Assembly (NCBI GenBank): GCA_014825775.1 | Contig: MVAQ01000005.1 | Span: 62,001-126,000 of the forward strand | DNA: 64,000 bases | DNA from: Krasilnikovozyma curviuscula | Taxonomy: Eukaryota; Basidiomycota; Tremellomycetes; Cystofilobasidiales; Mrakiaceae | Reading direction: 5' to 3' | In this document: one piece after another, positions 34,591 to 47,300 of the stretch | Layout of the letters: every line of letters starts with the position of its first letter | Position numbering within the stretch: position 1 is the stretch's first letter | The notes under the pieces: model-generated | The model's input: the letters and a program-made list of their open reading frames with translations, nothing else | Told to the model about the DNA's origin: nothing | Databases searched by the model: none | Made by a program: the position numbers and the translations under genes

Positions 34591-36560
34591 TTTTAGAGCT
34601 TGGCAAGGATGGCATCGGTGAACTCTTTCGTCGATGATTTGCCTCCCAAATCACCAGTGATGGTCTTACCCTCAGCAATGGTCTATTAAAAATATTGGCA
34701 ATTGTCAGCATTGCTAAAAAAAAGGAGGAAGGAAGTGAGCAGTCAGGACTCACGGTCAGGGTAGCCTTTTCGATCTTGTCAGCAATCTCATGCAGAGACA
34801 TGTGTCTGAGCATCATAAGGGAAGAGAGGAGAAGGGCAGTTGGGTTGGCAAGACCCTTTCCGGCAATATCAGGGGCAGAACCGTGGACAGCCTCGAAGAT
34901 GGAGGCGTCCTTTCCAATGTTTCCAGATGGGGTGAGACCGAGACCTCCAATGAGACCGGCACACATGTCGGAGAGGATATCTCCGTAAAGGTTAGGGGAG
35001 ACCATGACAGTGTCGGAGAATGGAGCTGGATCTTGGACCATCTAGAAAACAGCAACAAAAAGAACGGAGTCCAACATCAGCACGAGCCAGTGAGATAAAA
35101 TTTCTGACCATTAACAAACTTACACGGAGACAGGTTCTGTCGAGGAGGTCCTCGTCGTAGGCGATCTCTGGGTACTCCTTGGCGACATCTCTGCAAGCGG
35201 TCAAGAACATGCCGTCGGACATTTTCCTATTGCGACGCAAGAACGACGAGTTTGTGAACGTCAGCGATAGCACCGTCAGGTTGTGTTTCATACGTGAAGC
35301 AGCAGAAAACATACATGACGGTGGCTTTGTGGACGGCGGTGACCTTGTTTCTGCCGCTGACCTTAGCGTAGTGGAACGCATATCTTGCGACTCTCTCAGA
35401 TGCCTCGTATGTGATCAGCTTGATGGACTGGACGACGCCGTCGACAACTTCGTGTTCGATACCGGAGTATTCACCCTCGGTATTTTCACGGATCAGGACA
35501 GTGTTGACGTTATCGTAGGCGGTCTTGTAGCCTTCGATCGACGCACATGGTCGGACATTAGCGAAGAGGGAGAAAGTACGACGGAGAGTCAAGTTAAGGG
35601 AGACATGGCCCTTTCCGACTGGTGGGCGTGAAGAAGAAAGACGTAGACCGTCGCGATTTGTGTCAGATTAACTTTCGTGAGAAGCTCTTTGGGGTTTTCT
35701 ACTAAGGAAACATACTTGGAGTAGCCAAAGGACCTGTTTGGCAATACAAAAGAACGGGTGAGCACAAAACTTGAGCGCAGCAAAGCAATGTTGTCTACTA
35801 ACCCTTGAGGGCGACGGTGTTCTTCTTGATGGAAGTGATGGCCTTGTCTGGAATAACGGTCTTTCCCTCCTTCAAGATTGGAGTGACATCAACCTCTTCC
35901 CATTCAATTGGAGCCTGTCATTGTAGTGGGATTGTTCATTCAGAGATGCGCGACGACAAGTAATACAGGAAAAAAGTTTTTGAAGAACACCCGGTTAAAA
36001 AAGAGCGATGTCCAGACAGCTTTCTGGTAGAGGACCACCCCTAGACGTACCTTCGCCTTCTTGAAGATCTCCTTGACGGCGTCAGCAATTTCTGGACCGA
36101 TACCTATTGTGGCAGACGAAAATGAAGGCGAAGGTGCAGATGGGAAAGCAAGGAGGCGTCGTCAGAAACAGTGTTGGAGAAGCAAAAGGAACGCTGGAAG
36201 GATTCGTACCGTCTCCTGGGATGAGGGTGACGGTGTAGTTGCCCTGTAGGATGAATACAGGAAGGAGTCAAGAGGTCAGAGGAAGGGGAAGCTAAAGTTC
36301 AAACAAGGCGTTGACGTACAGATGGACCCTTTGCGCCAGCGAAGACGGACGTTGGAGCGTTCTCTGGAGTGGCACTGGTGAAAGCAGTAGCATAGGTCCT
36401 CAGAGGCAGAGTCTTTGGTAACACAGACACCCAGCATCGACGGCAAAGGGGGGGTACTGTCAGCCTAAGGGAGCGCGCAAATCAAACACACCGAATGGGA
36501 CCTGATTGTACTCACCCTGAGTGGACGAGCGGCAGACACAGAGAGAGATCTGGCAAACAT
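34591..36560 (-). CDS. IDH2: NAD-dependent isocitrate dehydrogenase, catalytic subunit
   Basis: Oxidatively decarboxylates isocitrate to 2-oxoglutarate in the mitochondrial matrix, as a hetero-oligomer with the subunit encoded next door. Starts at ATG 36560 with a presequence ([15 protein letters not shown]). Family blocks: [74 protein letters not shown] (Tyr as in catalytic subunits), [57 protein letters not shown] and the C-terminus FTDAILAKL with TAA 34593-34591. About ten introns, several near the 5' end. The 5' end faces the IDH1 gene across 229 bp, implying a shared promoter region. Confidence 0.97.
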
Positions 36561-36789
36561 TTCTCAATCAACAGAAAGGAGGGAGAGTGACGGGTACAGT
36601 CCAAATACACAGACCTGCACCTCTAACGGAACGGCGTGCTGAGTGAAAAAGACTTTTGCGTCGCCCGATCGCTTTTCCAAGGCCGAAAAACGCTTCTCGC
36701 ACGGAAAAGACTCATCCCCCTGCGAGTTGACCCTTCACCTTTACCTTTGCCCCCCCTTGTCTTTCTCCTCGCCTGTCTGTTTGCCTGCC
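36561..36789. promoter_or_regulatory. Putative bidirectional promoter of the IDH2/IDH1 pair
   Basis: Only 229 bp separate the two divergent start codons of the NAD-IDH subunit genes, so both core promoters and 5' UTRs must fit here. The plus strand toward IDH1 is rich in CT tracts (CCTTTGCCCCCCCTTGTCTTTCTC). No TATA box or perfect CCAAT box was recognised. Confidence 0.6.
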
Positions 36790-38718
36790 ATGCTCAGCTC
36801 AGTCGTCAAGTCCTCCCTCGTCGCTGCCGCCAAAAAATCAGCTTTCCAGGTGCGTTCTTTCGCCGTTTGGCCTTGTGCCTAGCAGATGGCAAAACCAAAA
36901 GTTTTGTGTTTGGGTCCAGTTGGCTTTGAGCTGGGACGGTATTCTCCTATACTGACATGATTGTTGTTCTCTGTATTACAGCCTGTCGCTGGTTATGCTA
37001 CCCAAGCTGTACGTAGTCCTTCGCTAGCCCATCTGTCTAGATACGCACAGAAAAGTTACGAGGAAACAGGCGCTGACAGGACGTTTCCGTGTTCACATCT
37101 CTCGACAACAAAATAAACAGGGCACTGTCAAGGTTGGGGGAGTCTACACCGTCACCCTCATCCCAGGAGACGGTATCGGTCCTGAGTTGGCGACTTCAGT
37201 CAAGGACATCTTCAAGGCGTCGAACGTCCCTGTCAAGTTCGACCAATTTGATGTCTCTGGTGAGACTGGTGGTGATGAGAAGGTCTTCAAGGCTGCCATG
37301 GACTCGCTGTACGTGATCATTATCTCACAGCGTCGTGAAAGAGTCATATAACTGACGCCCTCCCAATTTTTTCTTGCGTCTGTTTCTCCTGGCGTCTTTG
37401 CGACCCAACTCTGGATTTGACCGTCTACCCGCCAACTTCACCAATATTATCTTCATCTTTCACAGTAAGAGAAACAAAGTTGGTCTCAAGGGAATCCTCA
37501 CCACCATGATGGGTCCAGGCCAACACAACTCCTGGAACATCGCGATGCGTCAATCCCTCGACATCTTCGCCTCCGTCGTCGTCTGCAAGACCCTCCCAGG
37601 TGTCCCAACTCGTCACGAGAATGTTGATTTCGCCATCATCCGTGAGAACACCGAGGGTGAGTACGCCGGTCTCGAACACCAGTCGTATCCTGGTGTTGTA
37701 GAGAGCATGAAGGTCTCTACCCGCACCAAGAGCGAGAGAATCGCCCGTTTCGCCTTTGAGTTTGCCAAGGACAACGGCAGAAAGGTGAATTTTGGCTCTA
37801 CCATCTATTCCGTCAGCTTTTCCTGACTCGATGGTTTCTCCTTTCCCTTCCCCCCAAACCTATCTTGCATCTCAACAGAAAGTTACCTGTGTCCACAAGG
37901 CCAACATCATGAAGCTTGGTGATGGTCTGTTCCTTAACACCTGCAAGAAGGTTGCTGAGGAATACAAGGAAGCCGGTATTGCATTCGACAACATGATCGT
38001 TGACAACACGTACGTCTTGAGCAAAGGCTGACTTTCTTCTACCCCCTGATCTACAATCTCACTCGCTCTTTGGCACTTTCAATGCAATTTTAGTTCCATG
38101 CAGCTCGTCGCTAAGCCACAGCAGTTCGACGTCATGGTCACTCCTAACCTGTACGGAAACATTGTCTCCAACATCGGTGCTGCCCTCGTCGGTGGACCAG
38201 GTGTTGTTCCAGGATGCAACTTCGGACGTGTATGTTCACACGGCCGATTATCTTCTCAATTTGGTTGATAAGTACTGATGATAACGCGGTGGTTTTCAGG
38301 AATACGCCCTCTTCGAGCCAGGATGCAGACACGTTGCTAAGGACATCATGGGAAAGAACGCTGCTAACCCAGCTGCTATGATTCTTTCCGCCTCCATGAT
38401 GTTGAGACACCTCGGGTCAGTCTCCACATTCACTTTTCGCTGCAGCTAAGAAAGACTGAGCGCTAACTGTTACTTGCGGCTCTTCTCTCCATCAGATTGG
38501 ACGACCACGCTAACTCCATCTCCGCTGCCGTCTACGAAGTCCTGAAAGAGGGCAAGACCAAGACCGCCGATCTCGGAGGTAAGTCTTTCTTCTCTGGGTT
38601 CCTCTCATCGCCGTCTCTATTGGCTTTTGTTGTTCCACGGCTAAATTCTTTCACTGGTGCTGTTGTAGGAAAATCCACCACCACCGACTTCACCAGCGCT
38701 GTCATTGCCAAGCTCTAG
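36790..38718 (+). CDS. IDH1: NAD-dependent isocitrate dehydrogenase, regulatory subunit
   Basis: Regulatory partner of the catalytic IDH subunit in the mitochondrial matrix. Starts at ATG 36790 with a presequence ([20 protein letters not shown]). Blocks: [79 protein letters not shown] (Phe where the catalytic subunit has Tyr), [58 protein letters not shown] and the C-terminus FTSAVIAKL with TAG 38716-38718. The YAGLEH signature and the Tyr-to-Phe change fit the non-catalytic subunit. About nine introns, including very early ones near 36848 and 37008. Confidence 0.97.
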
Positions 38719-39362
38719 ATGTGTTTATTATTTTCTGTTCGCAAGCGCTGATGTGGAAAAAAGTAAAATGCTACATACTTGACGATTCATTCCCTTTCTG
38801 TTTTGTTGATTCCATAATCCTGCATGTGCCGTAAGTCTCGCACGTTGAAACATTTTCCGAGGTTCAGATTTGTAGTCTTGCTTCTACACAGTCATAGAGG
38901 AGAAGTATGACAGAGCAGCGTGAAGCTCGCGTCGGCACAAGCACCAGAAATGCGGTACTAAATCTGACGCGTATTTAGTTCCCCTACAAACTGGTACAAG
39001 TTCAACTCAATGCTACGCTCCCCATAAATCCAGAGGTGAGGGGCTTCTCACGCTGTCTTTATTCCTGAGCAGAGTCAGCCCGTCTTGCTAATCTCGACGG
39101 TTCCATTTGCCCGCGAATGAATGTCGATCTCGGAAATAGAATAACAAAGGAACACGGAAGGTCTAGTTGCTGTTATTCATCCAAATTGTTTTCTGAGAGA
39201 TCAACAACAAGAAAGTCTTGAACTCGTCTTTGACATCCAAAAGTCTGTTTTTCTTCGGAAGCAATCCCAACCGCCGTGCCACTCGAATTATTTACTTGGG
39301 GAAGACAGACAGACAGGTCTGTTGCCGTCCCAACCGTCACGTCTGTCATTTGTTCAGTAGCA
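38719..39362. other. Intergenic region between IDH1 and PDB1
   Basis: About 640 bp with no convincing gene. It presumably carries the IDH1 terminator and the PDB1 promoter; no specific motif recognised. Confidence 0.5.
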
Positions 39363-41482
39363 ATGGCTCCCATCAGTCTCTCCAGGTTCGCTGCTCCTCT
39401 CATGAGGCCAACCAGGCTCGCCGTCCCAAGAGCTGCTGTCCAAAGCCTTCAGCAGCGGAGGTACGCCAGCTCTGGCAGTGAGGTACGTCCATTCCTTCCT
39501 AGATAATAGGAGTCTTACTGTTCTTTACAATCTGTCCTCTAACCATCCTGAATCTATACTCAATTTCCCGTTCGGTGTTCGTCTGTTATTCGTCGTTCAA
39601 CCGTTCATTTTTTGCACATCGATCACTACCTTCGACTTGAAAATCTCAAATGACAGATGACTGTCAGAGATGCCCTCAATGTCGCTATGGAGGAGGTAAG
39701 TGCTATCCAGCAGTGATAGGCTTTCCCGTCATGTGAGATGTGAAGCTCATTGCCTCTTTCTCTACGCTTGGCTCTCAACAGGAAATGCTCAGAGACGAAA
39801 CCGTCTTCATCATTGGTGAGGAAGTCGCTCGTTACAACGGTGCCTACAAGGTTACCAAGGGATTGATGGACAAGTTCGGCGAGAAGAGAGTCGTCGATGT
39901 GTGTTTCATTTCCCTACTTTGCCTTTCGCATCAAGTGGACATGGAACACGATGCTCACTGATTTTTTTTCCTGATCTTTGCATGCCTTCACGCGCTATTA
40001 CTAGACCCCAATCACAGGTATGTTGGATGTTCAATATTTATTGAGGATGATGCGGCTTTGTGACTAAGTTTATTCTCTTTTTACAGAATCTGGTTTCGGT
40101 GGTTTGGCTGTCGGCGCCGCTCTTGCTGGATTGAGACCCATTTGCGAGTTCATGACTTTGTATGTCTATCATCTCTTGTATTCGAATCAAGGAAGAAGCG
40201 ACCTTGCTGACCACTGCCACCTTCTCGCCTACCAGCAACTTCGCTATGCAGGTGCGTCGCTCTCCTTTTTTATTCGACCACGTTTGGCCATTGCCGCCTT
40301 GAACTGTCACCGTCTAACGATCTTTAAACGTCCTCTTGCAAATACACAGGCCATCGATCAAATTGTTAACTCCGGAGGAAAGACCTACTACATGTCCGGT
40401 GGTAACGTCCCATGTCCAGTTGTTTTCAGAGGTCCAAACGGTGCCGCCGCCGGTGTCGCTGCTCAACACTCTCAAGATTACGCCTCTTGGTACGGACAAA
40501 TTCCAGGATTGAAGGTTGTCTCTCCATACTCTGCCGAGGACTGCAAGGGGTTGCTCAAGGTGAGGCCTTATTTGATTTGCTGATTTGCTCGTCAACCGTT
40601 TTGACTGCGTCGAAACTTAACATTAATTTTGGTTCTTGCTGTCATCTCGCAGGCTGCCATCAGAGATCCAAATCCAGTCGTCTTTCTCGAAAATGAGTTG
40701 ATGTACGGTGTCTCTTTCCCTATGAGCGAAGCCGCCATGAAGGACGACTTCCTGCTTCCAATCGGAAAGGCCAAGGTAAGCCTTATCGCCCCTCTGAGTA
40801 TCTAGTAGATTTGCCCGTGACATCTGACAATTGATTTTTGTACTTGGCTTATTTAGATTGAGGTGGAAGGTAGCGATGTCACTCTCGTCGCACACTCCAA
40901 GATGGTTGGACACTGTATTGAAGCTGCCGCGATTCTCGCCAAGGAGGGTGTCAAGGCTGAAGTCATTAACCTTAGATCCATCAGGTCAGTCGATCAAGTT
41001 GGTCTACCGTCTTTCTTTTCAACTAATCACCAGCGCTGTCTTATGTTCCCTCAGACCTCTCGACATTGAATCAGTCATCAAGTCGGTGAAGAAAACCAAC
41101 AGACTTGTTTCCGTCGAGGGTGGTTTCCCAGCATTCGGTGTTGGTTCCGAAATTTGCGCTCAAATCTGTGAGAGTGAAGCTTGGGACTACTTGGATGCTC
41201 CAATCGAGCGTGTCACTGGTGCCGGTCTGTCTTTTCGCTTCCATTTTCAAGTCAGAATCGTTGACAGATGAGATTAACGACGTTCTCTGCTGTTATACCG
41301 TCCAACAGATCTCCCAACTCCTTACGCCGCCAACTTGGAAGCCTTCGCTTTCCCAGATACCGAGCTGATCGTCAAGGTCGCCAAGCGAGCGCTTTGTGAG
41401 TACCCAGGCATGTCTTTAGATGTCTAATATTTGTCTTCTGACAGCATTCTACGAACGTCCCACTTTTTTAGACAAGGCCTAA
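39363..41482 (+). CDS. PDB1: Pyruvate dehydrogenase E1 beta subunit
   Basis: Beta chain of the thiamine-diphosphate E1 component of mitochondrial pyruvate dehydrogenase. Start ATG 39363 with a basic presequence ([27 protein letters not shown]). Blocks: [151 protein letters not shown] and [17 protein letters not shown]. The last intron (41397-41471) joins CTT T to AC AAG GCC TAA, giving RALYKA and a stop at 41480-41482. About nine introns. With the two IDH genes it forms a three-gene block for mitochondrial carbon oxidation. Confidence 0.97.
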
Positions 41483-41757
41483 GAATCAATTTTACTCTGG
41501 GGCGAATTGAAGTAGATGCTACCTTACGTACCACAAACAAAATCTCCATAGATGATGCTCAACTTGAAGATACCTGATACCTGATGTGATACTCATCAAG
41601 ACGCAAGTCATTCAGTTCTGTCCCATGTGCTTCGTAAAGAAAGTCGACAAAATATGCTTGTCGACATGCTGCAAATCAGTGCGACTTCCAGCTGACCGCG
41701 AACTATAACCTGAGACTTTACCCCTGGTTACCATCCTCCTTCAGAGTTAATCCTGGT

Positions 41758-42985
41758 ATGAGCCGGGCACGGCCAGCTTCAAAGGAGAATGCTCAAGGTA
41801 CGTTTGAGGAAGCTTTTACGAGACTCACTGCAACTCGAGAGCTGCTTGTCCAATTTCTGACCCGCTTCTGTTCGACTTCCCAATCTAATCAGAGACGGAG
41901 CTGTGGGAGAAGGTTGTGTCATCTCTGAGGACTCTAGGTCCCCAAGATCTGGGCTCTCAACAACGGCTCAAGAAGTTGCTGGAGGAAGTTTCGAGGGAAG
42001 GAAGTGACAAAGGAAAGGTGTTTATGGATGTTATGAAGGAAACAGCGGCTAACAAGGCAGAGGTAGAGTAAGTCATACAGCTTCTCAACTGGCTATTTCA
42101 TCATAGCTCGCTCTTGATCTGATGTCCTTTTCTACTCGGTGTGGAACAGCGCATACGATAAAGCGTTAGAATCACTGTCTATCCTCATTGCGCTTCGAAG
42201 AGAACCAGCAGAACTACCATCAATTAATACCAGCAGATCGAAACAATCTCGACCCTCAGTAGTAGGAGTTACTGCTAGCGGTGCGACCAGCAGAGCAGGT
42301 TCACATCCATTGTCAGCTTCTTCTCCAGCCCCCGGTGGAGCTAAGGATGGAGCCTCATCCAACAACAAAAGATACCCAATTGGAACGCAGACGCTACTCG
42401 CTCCAGGTAGAATTGTTGCTTTCAAGCCGCCGAAGAAGAAGGCTGACGTTGTGGGTGCCGTGGAGGAGGAAACCAACTGGATTTTGGCTGTGATCAAGTC
42501 AGTCGGCAACGCTGAAAAAGGAAAGTGGGTACTTCTATTTCAACTTAGTGCGCTATCCTTATTGCTGAGCAAGCTCTCTATTTGCGTTAGATACATCGTC
42601 GAAGACGTCGAACCTCCTGAGGATGGAGGAGCTGTACCGCACGTCCTTTTCTTTTACTGGATTCCCCCTTGCTGCATTGTATCTGACTTCTACCTTCATC
42701 CATCACTTCATCCCGTACAGAACATGGCCTGGTACGCTGAGGAATACAATACCGCTCCCGGATCCCACAGCACCAGTTGGATCCCCTAGTCACCCTAACT
42801 CCTACGACATCTTCCCAAAATCATCTCTCGTGCTGGCACTCTATCCGGAAACAACTTCATTCTATCGAGCTCACGTGGTGTCCTTTGGCGGAGACTTCTA
42901 CGAGGTCAAGTTCGACGACGACGGAAATGCGACACGACATATCGAGAGAAGGCACGTGGCTGCTTGGCCTACTCGACAGGATTAG
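41758..42985 (+). CDS. SGF29: SAGA-associated factor Sgf29 (tandem Tudor)
   Basis: Histone-reader subunit of the SAGA acetyltransferase complex that recognises H3K4me2/3. Starts MSRARPASKENAQ at 41758; helical N-terminus (LWEKVVSSLRTLGPQD, VFMDVMKETAANKAEVDAYD). The SGF29 C-terminal domain is recognised by GRIVAFKPPKK, EETNWILAVIKSV, KYIVEDVEPPEDG, NTIPLPDPTAPVGS, SLVLALYPETTSFYRAHVV, FYEVKFDDDGN and ERRHVAAWP, with TAG 42983-42985. Introns are clear at 41801-41891, 42069-42148 and 42526-42590. The step between EPPEDGG and IPLPDP requires a frame change that no simple GT-AG intron between 42639 and 42720 gives, so either splicing is unusual or one base is wrong there. Confidence 0.9.
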
Positions 42986-43324
42986 ACATCGTTGTTAGAT
43001 TTTATGCAAAACGCTCCGTAAAGCTATTGTCTGTATATTTTTTGTATACACTTCGTGACGGCTATCGACCATTCGTCAGTTTACTTCAATGCGCCAATTT
43101 TTGTTTCAAACGCATACTTGAAGGGTCAATTACTACTGTTGTAAGCCTTAACCCCCCCCCCCCCTTTTTTTTGTTTTTGAATCGGCCATAGGCCTAAGGA
43201 GAAGAGAGAAAAGTGTTTCTGGCCGGCGGCGCCCGTCGAGTGGCGGCTGGACGCGTGGCCTGTGGATTTCTATTTTCTCGCCCTACAAACTGCAAACTAG
43301 CTTTCATCCAGGACTGATCTTATA
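42986..43324. other. Intergenic region with C13T8 homopolymer tract
   Basis: About 340 bp. Contains a run of 13 C followed by 8 T at 43152-43172, likely a variable site and a potential assembly-error hotspot. Confidence 0.6.
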
Positions 43325-44197
43325 ATGAAGGTTATCATCACTGGTGAGTGAATTAAGGAATGCGCGTTCTCATGCTCTCTCATATCTCCCTCGTTGATTG
43401 CAGGAGCAACGGGCTTCATTGGAGGGGGTGTCCTCAAAGCCTGCGTGGCTAGCAGAGAAATCTCATCCATTGTTGTGCTCAGTCGGAGAGACATTCCAGA
43501 GGAACAGAAGCATGCCAAGGTAGAAGTGGTTCTCGTCAAAGATTTCGGGGCTCCATACGAGGATGAAGTGAAGAAGTTGCTTAAGGGAGCAAGTGGCTGT
43601 CTTTGGCAAGTCTAACAACCACCTGCTGTCCCAACGAGATACTCACAGACTTGATCCTTCTAGGTGTCAAGGGGCTTCTTTCCCTCCCAACAAAGAAATG
43701 GGCAACTTGCTGGCGATCTCATATCCCAAGAATCTGCTTGACGCAATTTCTCAAATACACAAGGGCCCTTCCCAGTTCAGATTTGTATTTCTAAGTGGGG
43801 CCTACGTTGAAACTGACCAACAGAAAGGTTTATGGTTCCTCGACGAGGAAAGAAAAACAAGAGTGCGTTTTGAGATTTGATGCTTGCGTTGCAGACCTGT
43901 ACTGATACTACACCATCATTACTACAGGGAAGAGGCCAAGCGTTCTTGCAAACGTATCCATCTAGAAGCTCGGCACCCATTTTTACCTGTTCAGTGCGCC
44001 CTGGAGGGGTTACTGGCTCTTTCTTCCTCCACGCCGCGGCTCAGTTTGTGATGTACGTGATTCAGTTAGACATCCTGGCAGCTGCAATGATAGATGTCTT
44101 AGTGAAGGAAGGAGAAAAGAGTAATCAGCGGATTTGGGAAAACTGGGAGCTGAACAGGTTGGGGCGTCAAGTACTGAAAAGGATATCCAGTAGTTGA
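43325..44197 (+). CDS. NAD(P)-binding Rossmann-fold protein, SDR/epimerase-like
   Basis: Small atypical short-chain dehydrogenase. ATG 43325, intron at 43344, giving MKVIITGATGFIGGGVLKAC with the GxxGxxG motif. Then SSIVVLSRRDIPEEQKHAKV, VVLVKDFGAPYEDEV, LLKGASGCLW, RFVFLSGAYVET, FTCSVRPGGVTG and a hydrophobic stretch before DILAAAMIDVLVKEGE. The break after GCLW can only be bridged in frame by a GC-AG intron (GCAAGT at 43606, TAG ending 43663), giving WCQGASFPPNKEMGNLLAIS. No YxxxK catalytic pair is apparent, so it may be a binding or regulatory member (NmrA/HTATIP2-like) rather than a classical dehydrogenase. It converges with the FHA gene. Confidence 0.75.
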
Positions 44198-44350
44198 GAT
44201 GCCAAGGATAGGAGATAGTGACAGTGGTAAACGGATGGTATATACACTACGATATTCTTTGAAGAGAAGACAAAAAACGAATTACATGAAGAGAGAAACG
44301 AGCCTCTACGAGAGAAAGAAAATGGCAGCAGGTGATTCGGCGCGAAGCTC

Positions 44351-47300
44351 CTACTTTCTGGATCTAGTAGCTCTAGTCCTGCCAACGGGAGCTTCAGCTT
44401 CAGCTTGAGCCACCTCAGGGACTTTCTTGGAAGCTGCCGCTCTTCTGCCTTTAGCAGCTGGAGCGACCTTGACTTTCAGAGCTACTGCGGCAGGTGTGCC
44501 TTTACCCGTCGAAGTAGCTTCGAGTTCCACGTTCTCCTTCAGGACATAAGATGAGATAGCATCAGTAAAAAATTTGAAAACAATGAAGGAAAAGAGACTT
44601 TCTTACTTTATCCTCTTCAGCTTCCGAAGCAGTGTTTTTCTTCTTGGCAGGGGCTTTCGCTGGAGCACGAACAATTACTTCAGCATTACCGTCGACATCG
44701 TCTGCGATTGGAGCCGCTTTGGAAGCAAGTGTCCGGCGTCCACCACGCGCTTTAACAAGCGCTGGTGCAGTCACTGCTTCTTCAGCCGCCGCGGTTACTG
44801 CCTCCTGCACTGGAGCAGCAACATTCTTTTTTGCTCTGCCCCTAGTCTTCGTCGCAGCGATAGGGACAATCACTGGGTCGACCTCTTCGTCCACGACAGC
44901 CTTTTTGGAACGGCTACGTTTAACTTGTTCGCTAGTAGTCACCTTAGAATTCGCCTTGATTGAAGCTTTGACAGTTGGTGCTGCTGGCTGGAAGGCTTCA
45001 TCGGGAGCGATCGAGTCCAAAGGATCTGCTTCATCGGCAGTTTCGATGGGTGGAGTTGGGCTGAGATCTTTTCTGCCCTTGGCTGGTGCTCGTGCAGACT
45101 TCGTCGCAGCTTGATTAGGCTGGCGTGTCGAGGCTGCTTTAGTTATTCGTCCACGGCGTGTTGTAATCTGAGGTTGAATTTCTGCTTCAGCAGAGTTGAG
45201 ATCTTCTTCCACCTCTGAGACGGAAGGAGTGATAGCTCGAGTACCACGAGTAGCTTTGGGTGCAGTGGATTTTGGTGCGGCTGCTCTTCTGCTCGCACGC
45301 ACAGGGGCGACCTCTTCTAACTGCTCAGGTTCTTCGTCTTCTTCTGTCATTTGGACTTCTTCTTCAGCTCCTTCGGTACCAACCATGCTGCCAGCATCAT
45401 GAGGCTGTTCCAAATCGACTAAATCATCATGTGGTTCTTCAGCAACCTTCCATTCCTGGTCTTCCAGCATGTCGCTTTCTTGGAAATGAGTAGGTGATTG
45501 TGCTACCTCTGCGGATGGAGGTAACAAATTGAGCTGCTTGACTGGCGAGCCAAGTTGAATCAAATCCTCGTCCTTGACCATTTTACGGATTGAAAGGAGA
45601 GATGTTTTGGCTGGTGTAGTTGCAGACGCAGCGAGGCTTTTACGACGGAGAGCATCGATCTTCTTAGCTAAAGACTGCATTGGTGTACGCTCTTCATCAC
45701 TTGAATTATCATCAGCTGGGAGAAGGTTGGAATGTAAGGTCATTCGGGCAGCTGAAGGCTTCACTGGACTGGTGAAGGTTTGTTTCATTTCCTCAAGCGT
45801 GGGAATGGCAAGCTGTCGAGGAGCGGACGACAAGGCGGATCGTTGATGAGGAGCGAGACTGGACGATGTAGAGCCGAATATGGTACGGGAAACTTTGACA
45901 GCAGGGCCAGTAGTAGCAGCTCCTGCAGCTCGAGCCATAGAAATGCGACGGAGATCAGATGCCTTAGCTTGAGGAGTGCGGAACGCTCCAGTGATCGGAT
46001 ACTGAGCAACATTAAACCAAAAAACTTCTTTAGTGGAACAGTACGTTGAATACGGAGGATGAAAAAAAAAAGAAGTATGACTTACCAGCGGCGTGGTACC
46101 CTTCAGCTCGAGAACAACATCTCCCTCTTCTTCTTCGTCCTCTGAATCCTCCCGTTCCTCTTCAGTATCTTCTCCTGTATCCATAGTTTCAGGTTCTTGT
46201 TCAAGTACCTTGATTGGAGTCTTTGGCATTCGAATGGGGGGACCAAGACTAGCCCTTCTGATAGACGGAGTTTCGGCTGCTGTTACAGAAACCTTCCTTT
46301 CTTGTTCTCCCAAAGGCTTGAGAGATGTGTTTCCAAATGCTTTTTTGAACGAAGTGGGAGAAAAGGAAGTGAAGCGAGCAGGTGGGATGGTTGTGCGAGT
46401 CATGAAGGATGACAATGAGCTTCCCTTTGGCTGAGGCGTGACGGATTGGCCAAGGCCATGAACCAGAGGGGATTCGGGGAGAGGAATCAAAGCTGGATCA
46501 ACAGTACGTGTTTCTTCAGCAGAGTTGAAAGTTACCTCCGAGTGTTTGAGAGTAGCAGGTTGAGGAGTTCTGACAAAGCTGCTCCAAAAGCCACGCTGTG
46601 CCTAATGTCAAGATTTTATAAGCATCGTTTAAGGACATATACCAGATCAGACGAATCTTACCATTGGAGTGTCCGGTAAAGGAATAGATGCTGGGTTGAC
46701 TTCGTCCTCATCTTCATCAAGCTCAGCAGCGAATTCCGTATCTTGCTCGGCTTGATCAGATTCACTCTGAGCGTCTTCCACTTCCATCTCATTGGAATTT
46801 TTCCCATATTTGGCGTTGGAAACATGGGTGCCGTCGAATGACCGTCTAGGAGGAGGTATTGGGAGCGTGTGGAAGTTTGGTGATCTGAAAGCATTTGTTC
46901 TGGTCGGTGAGATCTTTCTTAATGGTCCACCAAGCTGCGGAGTTCGGAAAGCACCGGTGATGGGGCGCTCAGGCTGAAAAAAATCACATCAGAATCATAC
47001 ATTGTTTGAGGAGGTACGTAAGGAAGGGACTCACAAGTGGCGTTTCTGGGAGAGGGATCAAAGCGGGATCGACTTCGAGCTCGACAGTCCTCTCATCGAG
47101 AGCATCCTCATCATCACTTTCCTCCCATCTTTCAGTCGCTTCTTCAGTCTCTCCTTCAGGCTCGGTCCCTTCTTCTTCGAAGCTGACATCATCTGGCGCG
47201 TCATGACAGTCAGCATTTTCCTCTTGACTGGAGATGTCGTGCCCGTCGTCGGATTCGTGAGCTTCGTTATTGTTATCTTCATCGCTATCACTGTGTGTCT

